Positions 18,214 through 25,558 of a DNA stretch of 64,000 nt are shown here, piece after piece (position 1 is the stretch's first letter; every line of letters begins with the position of its first letter). Location of the stretch: the NCBI RefSeq assembly GCF_016518545.1, contig NZ_JACVTO010000007.1, positions 124,001 to 188,000 of the forward strand, in the 5' to 3' direction. Under the pieces are notes generated by a model. That model had not been told where the DNA came from and made no database searches. It saw only the letters and a list, made by a program, of their open reading frames with translations. The translations under genes and the position numbers were made by a program. Source of the stretch: Pseudomonas sp. S30 (GTDB taxonomy: Bacteria > Pseudomonadota > Gammaproteobacteria > Pseudomonadales > Pseudomonadaceae).

Positions 18214-19299
18214 ATGGCAGCGTTTCACGACGACCTGGAGACAGTCGACACCGCCCTCCCTCTCGAGGACTATCAGGACTTCCTCTGCCTGGGCGGCCGC
18301 AGGGCCCCACTGACGCCGCACGTCCATGAACGCGGCTATCGCTCGGCGACCATCAATACCGATGCCCTGGGCATGCGTTACAGTCATTTCGCCGGAAAGC
18401 GTTTTTCCCTGGGCGAGCGCGGGGGTTCGGCATCCATCAACCTGGTGGTGGGCGGTTCGGTGGCGCTGGGCGTCGGAGCCAGCAGCGATGAGCAGACGCT
18501 CGCGTCATGCCTGTCCGTGCTCACGGGCGAGGTCTGGTTGAACATCGCTGGCTGCGGCCTCGACGCCACCCAGGAACTGATGCTGTTTCTGAGCCATCAG
18601 CATCGTCTGGGGCGTATCGGCCACGTAGTGATCCTCAGCGGCCTCAACACCCTGGCCCACGAAGGGCTCTGCGATCTGCTCGCCTGCGACCGGCGAGGCG
18701 ATCCGCCGCCCCAGCCCGCTGCATACTTCGACGAAGGCGTCCGAGGCCTCGCTGCGCCCACCTCCGCCACCTTGTGGCAACGCCTGCGCAGGCAACTGAG
18801 CGGCGGGGCCTCTGCAACCTGCGCAGTTCACCGCAGCCTGTCGGCGCCGGAGAAACGCCTGATCCGTGCCGCCGACCGCATCGGTCGCACGCTGTTGCAG
18901 TGGGAGCGCCTGCTGGCGGACAACCACAGTTCGCTGACCTTCGTCCTCCAGCCTCTGTTGCCCTGGTGCAGGGAAACCCTGCCTGCTGGCGAAGTAGCCA
19001 TGTTGCAGGCACTGGAGCGGCACCCGGCGCATTTCGACCGCCTGCTCGAGGGCATCGATGACGAAGCACTGCATTCGGCCTTCTTCAGGCGCATAAAGAG
19101 CCAGTCAGACCCCGTAGCCTGCTATGACATGAATGGCATGCTCAGTAGCTCCACGGTTTTTGCTCGGCACTTGTTCGTCGACCGCATGCACCTCAACGAC
19201 CTGGGACAAAACGCGCTGGCCAAGGTGATCACCGCAAAGCTGGGCCTGGCACAGGAAAAGCAAGCCAGACGTAGAGCCTCGCCCTTCAAGCTCGTCTGA
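18214..19299 (+). CDS. SGNH/GDSL-like hydrolase or acyltransferase
   Basis: Protein of 361 residues with no signal peptide or membrane helix. A Ser block (NLVVGGSVALGVGASSDEQTLASCLS, about residue 71), WLNIAGCGLDATQELMLFL with the second-block Gly, and VDRMHLNDLGQNALAKVI near residue 330 with the Asp-x-x-His pair together fit the SGNH hydrolase fold. Such enzymes remove or transfer acyl groups on small molecules or sugars. AAAGGAG sits 6 bases before the ATG, and the gap from the LysE gene is 25 bases, so all three genes likely form one transcript. Substrate unknown. It could act on the product of the GntA-like enzyme, which is inference from position only. Confidence 0.7.
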   Translation: MAAFHDDLETVDTALPLEDYQDFLCLGGRRAPLTPHVHERGYRSATINTDALGMRYSHFAGKRFSLGERGGSASINLVVGGSVALGVGASSDEQTLASCLSVLTGEVWLNIAGCGLDATQELMLFLSHQHRLGRIGHVVILSGLNTLAHEGLCDLLACDRRGDPPPQPAAYFDEGVRGLAAPTSATLWQRLRRQLSGGASATCAVHRSLSAPEKRLIRAADRIGRTLLQWERLLADNHSSLTFVLQPLLPWCRETLPAGEVAMLQALERHPAHFDRLLEGIDDEALHSAFFRRIKSQSDPVACYDMNGMLSSSTVFARHLFVDRMHLNDLGQNALAKVITAKLGLAQEKQARRRASPFKLV

Positions 19300-19389
19300 T
19301 TGCTGCACAGGCCCCTTTCGACAAACACCCTGGCATGGCTAGAATAGGCCGTCACCGCTACCGGCCGCCCGAGGCAACGCGCAATCGCC

Positions 19390-19452
19390 ATGAACCACAC
19401 TGCACCCTATTCCGCTCCGCTTGCGCCCGTGCGCGCCGAGGCGCGTTCGTGA
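19390..19452 (+). CDS. Possible 20-codon upstream ORF coupled to the next gene
   Basis: ATG at 19390 opens a 20-residue frame (MNHTAPYSAPLAPVRAEARS) ending TGA at 19450-19452. That stop overlaps the GTG start at 19449 as GTGA, the classic layout for translational coupling. No family is recognisable and the upstream site is weak, so it may be chance. Confidence 0.25.
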   Translation: MNHTAPYSAPLAPVRAEARS

Positions 19453-20141
19453 CCCCAGCCGTTCTACGGTGGACGCTGCTCGCCACCCTCTTGCCGCTGG
19501 CGGCCCATGCGCTGGAAGTGCGTATCGACCCTCATGCCGACCTGCTCTATCGCCAGGCCTTGCCCTTGCTGGAACAGGCGGAGGTGGAAGATGACAGCAG
19601 CAATGCGTTGCGCGCCGTCGACTTGCGCGACCCGGAACTATCCCGCCAGGGCCAGGCCATGGCCCATACGCTTCCCAGTGCGGTCGCCTTGCTGGAGAAG
19701 TCGGTGGCCCTGGGGCACCCTGTCGCCCAATACCGGCTGGCGCTGTATTACCTGACCTACCTGCCTGCCGGAAAGATCGCCGACGCTGCCTGCCCTTTGC
19801 TCGAATCCAGCCTGCGCCAAGGCTTTGCTCCACCCGCCACGGCCATCGCCAACTGGTGTCCCTCCTTCAACAACACTTCCGCTTACCGCCAGGCCCTCGA
19901 GAGCATCGCGGGCGCGGCCACCTATGCGTCGTACTATCCACAACCTGCGCTTCGCCTGGCATGCAACCGCACTCGGCCTCAGGGCCTGGAAATGCAATGG
20001 GGGCGACAGCGGGATTACCAGGCCGAGATCTACCGCCTGCTCGGCGACCTGGATCCTCAACACAGTCAGGCCTTGCTGCAAAAAGCCGTGGAAATCAATG
20101 GCTGCGCTGCCGCCCAGCAACGCCTGACCAGCAATCGTTGA
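19449..20141 (+). CDS. Sel1/TPR-like exported protein
   Basis: Periplasmic protein of 230 residues with helical repeats. The GTG at 19449 is chosen because CGAGG lies about 8 bases upstream and it gives a clean signal peptide (M-T-P-A-V-L-R-W-T-L-L-A-T-L-L-P-L-A-A-H-A, cut before LEV). A longer frame from 19335 would bury this signal. Two or three Sel1-like units are seen: AVALLEKSVALGHPVAQYRLALYY, CPLLESSLRQGFAPPATAIANWC and a late ALLQKAVEINGCAAAQQRL. Several Cys may form disulphides. The binding partner is unknown. Confidence 0.7.
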   Translation: MTPAVLRWTLLATLLPLAAHALEVRIDPHADLLYRQALPLLEQAEVEDDSSNALRAVDLRDPELSRQGQAMAHTLPSAVALLEKSVALGHPVAQYRLALYYLTYLPAGKIADAACPLLESSLRQGFAPPATAIANWCPSFNNTSAYRQALESIAGAATYASYYPQPALRLACNRTRPQGLEMQWGRQRDYQAEIYRLLGDLDPQHSQALLQKAVEINGCAAAQQRLTSNR

Positions 20142-20293
20142 CGCCGGTACCAGTTACCTGCTGAATAGTGGGTATTGCGACATTTAATTTGTGGATGTCC
20201 CGAATGCGCCTCTATTCTGTCGCTGCATCCCCTGCGGCGCACCGGACGGTGCGGGTCACGGCACGGGGACAGAACAACAAGTCGAGATCGTCC

Positions 20294-21130
20294 ATGTCGA
20301 AACACGCCTACTTCGCCCCTCATGGTGGCCATCCCGCCCAGACCGAGCTGCTGACTGACAGGGCCATGTTCACCGAGGCCTATGCGGTCATCCCCAAAGG
20401 CGTCATGCGTGACATCGTCACCAGTCACCTCCCGTTCTGGGACAGGATGCGCATGTGGGTCATCGCCCGTCCGCTCACCGGATTCGCCGAAACTTTCTCT
20501 CAATATATCGTCGAAGTGGCACCTGAGGGTGGCAGCGAACGGCCCGAGCTCGATCCGAATGCAGAAGCTGTGGTCTTCGTCGTGGAAGGTCAGATCGACA
20601 TTACCGTCGAGGGCAAACAGCACACGTTGGTGCCTGGCGGCTATGCCTTCCTCGCGCCGGGCGCCCAGTGGAGCCTGCGCAACAACAGCCAGGCCAATGT
20701 CACCTTCCATTGGCTGCGCAAGCATTACCAGAAGGTCGAGGGGCTGGCGGCGCCCGAGTCGTTCGTCACTCACCGGGACAACGCCACCGTCATCGAGATG
20801 CCGGGTACCGAAGGGCGATGGGTCACCACACGATTCGTCGATATGGCAGACATGCGCCATGACATGCACGTCAATATCGTCACGTTCCAGCCAGGCGGCG
20901 TGATTCCTTTCGCCGAGACCCACGTCATGGAACACGGGCTGTACGTGCTGGAAGGCAAAGCCGTGTATCGCTTGAATCAGGATTGGGTCGAGGTGGAGGC
21001 GGGTGATTTCATGTGGCTACGGGCATTCTGCCCGCAAGCCTGCTATTCCGGAGGTCCCGGGCCTTTCAGTTATCTGCTGTACAAGGACGTCAACCGACAC
21101 GTGCATCTGACGCTGAATCCACAGCGCTGA
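20294..21130 (+). CDS. allE: (S)-ureidoglycine aminohydrolase-like bicupin (UGlyAH/AllE)
   Basis: Predicted manganese bicupin of 278 residues that releases ammonia from ureidoglycine in allantoin degradation. The C-terminal cupin shows FAETHVMEHGLYVLEGKAVY then CPQACYSGG, the E-x-H-x3-H plus Gln metal set of the family; the N-terminal cupin has VEGQIDITVEGKQHTLVPGGYAFLAPG. The frame is open from 20168, but ATG 20294 gives the normal M-S-K-H-A-Y-F-A-P-H-G-G-H-P N-terminus. No other allantoin gene lies in the window, so it is isolated here. Convergent with the DUF1652 gene. Confidence 0.87.
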   Translation: MSKHAYFAPHGGHPAQTELLTDRAMFTEAYAVIPKGVMRDIVTSHLPFWDRMRMWVIARPLTGFAETFSQYIVEVAPEGGSERPELDPNAEAVVFVVEGQIDITVEGKQHTLVPGGYAFLAPGAQWSLRNNSQANVTFHWLRKHYQKVEGLAAPESFVTHRDNATVIEMPGTEGRWVTTRFVDMADMRHDMHVNIVTFQPGGVIPFAETHVMEHGLYVLEGKAVYRLNQDWVEVEAGDFMWLRAFCPQACYSGGPGPFSYLLYKDVNRHVHLTLNPQR

Positions 21131-21143
21131 TTCCTCAGCTGTA

Positions 21144-21174
21144 TCCCGATCGGGTCATGAGGCCACGATCGGGA
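21144..21174. terminator. Inverted repeat between convergent allE and DUF1652 genes
   Basis: Perfect 9-bp arms (tcccgatcg / cgatcggga) separated by 13 bases lie 14 bases past the allE stop. No T-run follows. It is placed as expected for a bidirectional terminator, though an operator half-site pair is not excluded. Confidence 0.45.
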
Positions 21175-21226
21175 GTTGGCGCAAAGGTGCGGCCTGCCGC
21201 GCATCGAACAGGTCTCTAGCCGGACC

Positions 21227-21499
21227 TCAGGCTCGGGCTCTGACGTGGTTCCCAGCGGGCAGATAGCCAAGACGCTGCCCTTCACGCAGTTGACCTACCA
21301 GCCCAACAAGATCGCGCGCGCTGTTGAGGCTGTCTAGCCGTACATCGGTCATCGTCAGGCATTCGTTCAGACTGCTACCAGTGCCCAGGCGGATGGTCAG
21401 GTTGACCCCATCTGTGCTGCTGACCTCACAACGATCCGGTAGACAGGCCTGTTCGATCATTTGCCGCATTTCCAGTATTGAGACGCCCGTCAGAGACAT
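21227..21499 (-). CDS. DUF1652 domain protein
   Basis: Small soluble protein of 90 residues. The I-L-E-M-R-Q-M-I-E-Q-A-C-L-P core followed by NLTIRLG and MTDVRLDSLNSARDLVGLVGQLRE is the DUF1652 pattern, which I know almost only from Pseudomonas. Function unknown. Start ATG 21499 is supported by GAGGG 9 bases upstream; a GTG two codons earlier (21505) is too close to that site. It lies 208 bases downstream of pirin on the same strand. Confidence 0.8.
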   Translation of the reverse strand: MSLTGVSILEMRQMIEQACLPDRCEVSSTDGVNLTIRLGTGSSLNECLTMTDVRLDSLNSARDLVGLVGQLREGQRLGYLPAGNHVRARA

Positions 21500-21707
21500 T
21501 GTCACACCCTCGCCTGTCTGTGGATGACCCTCCTTGCGATTAGGTCATGCACGAGTTACCTGCCAATGGATATTGGCCACTGAGTAAGACGGGCCCATTC
21601 ACCTTGTTTATCTATAGGCGGGACGAGACCCTGTCATGTGGACGGTTGAGAGTCGAATGAGGGCTCGCGTTCAAGCAATTATGAGACTGGGCGACGAGCG
21701 GTGGCGG

Positions 21708-22598
21708 TCAGCGCTCAGTCCTGGGCAAATGCACCGATGGGAGCTCACCGAACCGACCCGTGCGATAGTCGTCGAAGGCCTCCTCGATTTGCGCTTGGGT
21801 ATTCATGACGAAGGGGCCGTAGCCGACGATCGGCTCGTCGACAGGCTCTGCGCTCAGGAGCAGCAGCGTCACATCTTCGCGGGCCATCACCAGGATATCG
21901 GCTCCTTCTCGCTCGAACATCACTGCTGCCGGTCCCTCGACGTCTCGCTGCTCATTGACCTGAAGTGAGCCACGAAGCACCACCAGGACGCAGGTGCGAC
22001 CCGCCATGACAGGCAACCGCAGCGATGCCGCGCAGTTCAGGCGCACATCCCACACATCCATCGAGGTAAAGGTTCGGGCTGGGCCCTGGCGGCCGGCGTA
22101 GTGCCCAGCGATTACGCGCAGGCTACCAGCGCCGTCGTGCAACTGAACGATCGGGATATCCTGGTTCAACAGGGTCTGGTAGCCCGGTGCGGCCCGCTTG
22201 TCACGGGCTGGCAGATTGACCCACAACTGAATCATTTCCAACAGCCCGCCCGTGCGTGCGAAGCCTGGAGAATGGAATTCTTCGTGGAGGATTCCATTGG
22301 CGGCGGTCATCCACTGCACGTCCCCGGCGCCGATCAGGCCGCCAGCGCCGGTCGAGTCCCGATGCTCCAACTCACCTTGATAGACGATGGTCACGGTCTC
22401 GAAACCTCGGTGCGGGTGCTGACCGACCCCGCGCCTGGCAGTGGTCGGCAGGAACGCTTGCGGGCCTGCATAGTCCAGCAGCAGGAACGGACTGATGAGA
22501 GTCGCATCACGCGCGTAAGTGAAAAGGCTGCGTACCGGAAAACCATCTCCTACCCAGTGAGGCAGCGGGCAGCGGTAGACGCTGGCGATCTGTTTCAT
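21708..22598 (-). CDS. Pirin family protein
   Basis: Bicupin iron protein of 296 residues. The N-terminal cupin carries the metal set His61, His63 (GQHPHRGFETVTIVY), His105 and Glu107 (NGILHEEFHS). The C-terminal pirin domain ends with the conserved VGYGPFVMNTQAQIEEAFDDYRTG in outline. Bacterial pirins have been linked to quercetin dioxygenase activity and to redox or metabolic control, so the exact role here is open. The RBS GGAGATTGCC precedes ATG 22598. It is divergent from the TPR gene at 22793. Confidence 0.9.
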   Translation of the reverse strand: MKQIASVYRCPLPHWVGDGFPVRSLFTYARDATLISPFLLLDYAGPQAFLPTTARRGVGQHPHRGFETVTIVYQGELEHRDSTGAGGLIGAGDVQWMTAANGILHEEFHSPGFARTGGLLEMIQLWVNLPARDKRAAPGYQTLLNQDIPIVQLHDGAGSLRVIAGHYAGRQGPARTFTSMDVWDVRLNCAASLRLPVMAGRTCVLVVLRGSLQVNEQRDVEGPAAVMFEREGADILVMAREDVTLLLLSAEPVDEPIVGYGPFVMNTQAQIEEAFDDYRTGRFGELPSVHLPRTER

Positions 22599-22792
22599 GG
22601 CAATCTCCTGAATCTGACTGATACCCAGTCTACCGTTGCACCCGGTGCCGGATTAGCCAGCGCTGACAGCTTTATGAATTCCATCAGCAGGACGATCGAT
22701 CCACACGACAGCAGGCCTGATCCGGCCCGCCGACGTTGCAATTGGCCTGCACCTGTCCCAAGCTTCGCAGTCTCGAACTCTTGGAATGCCCG

Positions 22793-23851
22793 ATGTCCAG
22801 ACGTCATCGCTCATTGCTCGCCGTCCTGATCGTCCTGGCGATCGTGGGCCTGGCCGCTGCGTGGCTGTGGCGTACACCACAGACCCCCACGCCTGTCGCG
22901 CCTTCGCAAAGCTACGCCAAGGCGCTGCGCCAGGCGCACGGCGGGCTGCCTGGAGCCGCGCGCGTGCTCTACCAGCAACTGCAGCGCGACGACTTGCCGC
23001 CTATCCGCCGCGCCGCCCTGTACGGCGAACTGCCCAACTACCCTTCGCCACTGGCGCTCAAACTGGCCCGAGGAGACCTTGAGCATGGCGATCCACTGGT
23101 CCGTCGTGCAGCGATCGCGAGCGTACGGCGACTGCTGCCGGCCTCGCAACGCAGCCTGGTACTAGGTCCACTACTGGAAGACGAGGATCAGAGCGTTCGC
23201 TTCGCTGCCGTCGATGCCCTGCTCGGTCTTGATCCCGATGCAGTCGGTCTCTACTTCCGCCCGCTCCAGAGCGCTCTGGAGCAGTATCAGCAAGCCCTCG
23301 AAGCACAGCCGGACGATGCACAGGCGCAGACCCACCTGGCCCGGCTCTATCTGCACGAGCATGATTTCACCTCGGCGCAAGCGGCCATCGCTCGTGCCCT
23401 GGCGCTGGCACCGCAAGACCCGGACGCACTTTCGGCCCAGGTCCGCATACTCGAAGCCATGGGCCAGCATGATGAGTCTCGTGAAGTCCTGGCACGAGCG
23501 CTGGCCCTACGGCCTGACTCAGCCTTCCTGCAATACGAACTCGGCCTCTGGCTTTCCCGCCACGATCAGCGCGAGTACGCCCTGCTCGCGCTGTCGCGGG
23601 CGGTGGAACTCGATCCCGACGACTCCGAGTATCGCTATACCCTGGCGCTGACGCTGCACGACCTTGAACAAGTGGAAGCTGCGCAGAAGCAACTGCAGAG
23701 CCTGCTCGATCGTCAGCCGGCCAATCGCCGGGCTCGGGTCCTGCTCATTCGTTACTGGAAGGAGACCGGGCAACTGCAGAACGTTCAGGTGCTACTGGCT
23801 GAACTTGAGCGGCAAAACCCCGATGATCCGTACCTCCAGCAGGGTCTTTAG
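22793..23851 (+). CDS. Membrane-anchored HEAT/TPR-repeat protein
   Basis: Protein of 352 residues with one N-terminal transmembrane helix (about residues 7-24) and a predicted periplasmic body. A HEAT-like stretch (GDPLVRRAAIASVRRLL, DEDQSVRFAAVDALLGLDP) precedes at least four TPR units (for example ALEQYQQALEAQPDDAQAQTHLARLYL and AQAAIARALALAPQDPDALSAQVRILE). Start 22793 gives the M-S-R-R-H-R basic tail before the helix. This architecture resembles accessory TPR proteins of respiratory or envelope assembly, but no partner gene adjoins, so no function is claimed. Confidence 0.72.
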   Translation: MSRRHRSLLAVLIVLAIVGLAAAWLWRTPQTPTPVAPSQSYAKALRQAHGGLPGAARVLYQQLQRDDLPPIRRAALYGELPNYPSPLALKLARGDLEHGDPLVRRAAIASVRRLLPASQRSLVLGPLLEDEDQSVRFAAVDALLGLDPDAVGLYFRPLQSALEQYQQALEAQPDDAQAQTHLARLYLHEHDFTSAQAAIARALALAPQDPDALSAQVRILEAMGQHDESREVLARALALRPDSAFLQYELGLWLSRHDQREYALLALSRAVELDPDDSEYRYTLALTLHDLEQVEAAQKQLQSLLDRQPANRRARVLLIRYWKETGQLQNVQVLLAELERQNPDDPYLQQGL

Positions 23852-23962
23852 CGCTTTCGTGCAACAACTTTGAACCCCGATCAAGCACCAGGAGTCCAGT
23901 GACTATCGAGAGTTCTCGATGCCCGACTGCTACCGGCCGTGGCTACCCATGGGAGACGGGTC

Positions 23963-25555
23963 TTGTCAGATTCACTGTCTTACGACGAGCGCGCGCTGAT
24001 CCTGGCGCCAGATGAAGTCGCCGCGCAAGCATTCAAGATGCTGTCCGACAGTGGCATCACCTGCGTCTGCACGACCGACAACAAGCGCTTGAAGGCCTGG
24101 CTCGCTGAAGGCGCTGCACTGGTGGTGGTCGATGAGCACATTCTCGTTCCCGAGCCCGAGTGCCCATTACGACAGTTCGTCGATGCTCAGCCCAAGTGGT
24201 CTGACCTGCCCATCCTGATGTTGCCTCACGCACCGGGGACCACTTCGCGAAACCTCGGCAACCTGTCTTGTGTGACTTATCCTTTCGATCAAGCGCAGCT
24301 ATCGTCCATGGCCATGCAGGCGTTACGCGCGCGCCGAAGGCAGTATCTGGCGCGCGAAGAATTGCAGACATTGAGTGATCGACTCGTGGCCCAGCTCAGC
24401 CGTAGTAGCGAAGACTCAACTGCCCACCAGTTGCGCAACAAGATGGATGCCGTCGGTCACCTGGCCGGCGGCATCGCCCATGACTTCAACAACTTGCTGA
24501 CGAGCATCGGCGGCAGTTTCGAGCTCATCGATCGACACCTGAAACGGGGCCACACCCAAGGGCTGGAGAAGATCGTGCACATGGGCCGGGCCTCCGTGAG
24601 TCGAGGCGCTGAACTCACCCACAAGCTGCTGGCCTTCTCCTCGCGACAATCCCTGCACAGCCAGGCGGTGCATGTCTCCAGCGTCCTGAGTCCTGACCGG
24701 TTACAGCAGATGATGACCCCGCACGTGCAGCTTGCGATGCGACTGCCCGAGGAGTTGTGGCCGGTGCAGGCCGACGCCCAGCAATTGCGGGAGTCGCTCG
24801 ACTGCCTGGTGATCAATGCGTGCGAGGCGATGCCCAATGGCGGACAGCTATATGTATCGGCGCGTAACGAACATATCCAGGCCGAGCACTTTCCTGGTAG
24901 CGTTCTCTGTGATGGGGATTATCTGCGCCTGAGCGTCCGGGATACCGGCCAAGGCATGTCGTCGAGCGTACTCGAGCATGCATTCGAACCCTTCTTCAGC
25001 ACCAAACCGGTAGGACAAGGCATTGGTCTTGGATTGTCGATGGTCTATGGTTTCAGTCGACAATCTCACGGGCATCTGGCCCTGACCAGCCATATCGGAG
25101 GAGGCACCCAGGTGGATCTCTATCTGCCGCGCAGTCTGGCAGGTGACGCGCCGCTGGCCACCCCCCGCGCTCGTTCGAGCGCTGTGGGAAAGGGCCCGAT
25201 CTTGCTGGTGGAAGACGATCACCATGTGCGCGAGCTGCTTTATCAGGCCTTGACCGACGACGGCCTGGACTGCATGACCGCCAGCGACGCCGTGCAGGCG
25301 CTGGAAATTCTGCGCAACTCGCCACACGTGGCCCTGCTTCTCTCCGACGTCGGACTGCCTGGAATGAGCGGTAGACAACTGGCGGAAATCGCGCGCACCG
25401 TCGACCCCTCGCTGCCAATCCTGCTCATCACAGGCTACGCCGAAACGGCAGCGATCCGGGAACAGTTTCTCGACCCTGGCATGCAGCTGATCTGCAAGCC
25501 CTTCGAGCTTGGGCATTTGCGCGAGCAGATCTTGAAGTTGTTGACCAAGGCCTGA
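23963..25555 (+). CDS. Soluble hybrid sensor histidine kinase with C-terminal receiver
   Basis: Hybrid kinase of about 530 residues without transmembrane helices. Order: an N-terminal degenerate receiver-like domain (ALILAPDEVAAQAFKMLSDSGI, about 1-130), a HisKA helix with GGIAHDFNNLLTSIGG (phospho-accepting His about 173), a HATPase with N box INACEAMPNGG, G1 VRDTGQGM, F box FEPFFSTK and G2 GQGIGLGLSMVYGF, and a receiver with VEDD and Asp462 in LLLSDVGLPGMSG. TTG 23963 is favoured as start because GGGAGACGG lies just upstream; GTG 23939 would add 8 residues without a site. It converges on the second hybrid kinase with only 3 bases between stops. Confidence 0.85.
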   Translation: MSDSLSYDERALILAPDEVAAQAFKMLSDSGITCVCTTDNKRLKAWLAEGAALVVVDEHILVPEPECPLRQFVDAQPKWSDLPILMLPHAPGTTSRNLGNLSCVTYPFDQAQLSSMAMQALRARRRQYLAREELQTLSDRLVAQLSRSSEDSTAHQLRNKMDAVGHLAGGIAHDFNNLLTSIGGSFELIDRHLKRGHTQGLEKIVHMGRASVSRGAELTHKLLAFSSRQSLHSQAVHVSSVLSPDRLQQMMTPHVQLAMRLPEELWPVQADAQQLRESLDCLVINACEAMPNGGQLYVSARNEHIQAEHFPGSVLCDGDYLRLSVRDTGQGMSSSVLEHAFEPFFSTKPVGQGIGLGLSMVYGFSRQSHGHLALTSHIGGGTQVDLYLPRSLAGDAPLATPRARSSAVGKGPILLVEDDHHVRELLYQALTDDGLDCMTASDAVQALEILRNSPHVALLLSDVGLPGMSGRQLAEIARTVDPSLPILLITGYAETAAIREQFLDPGMQLICKPFELGHLREQILKLLTKA

Positions 25556-25558
25556 CCC

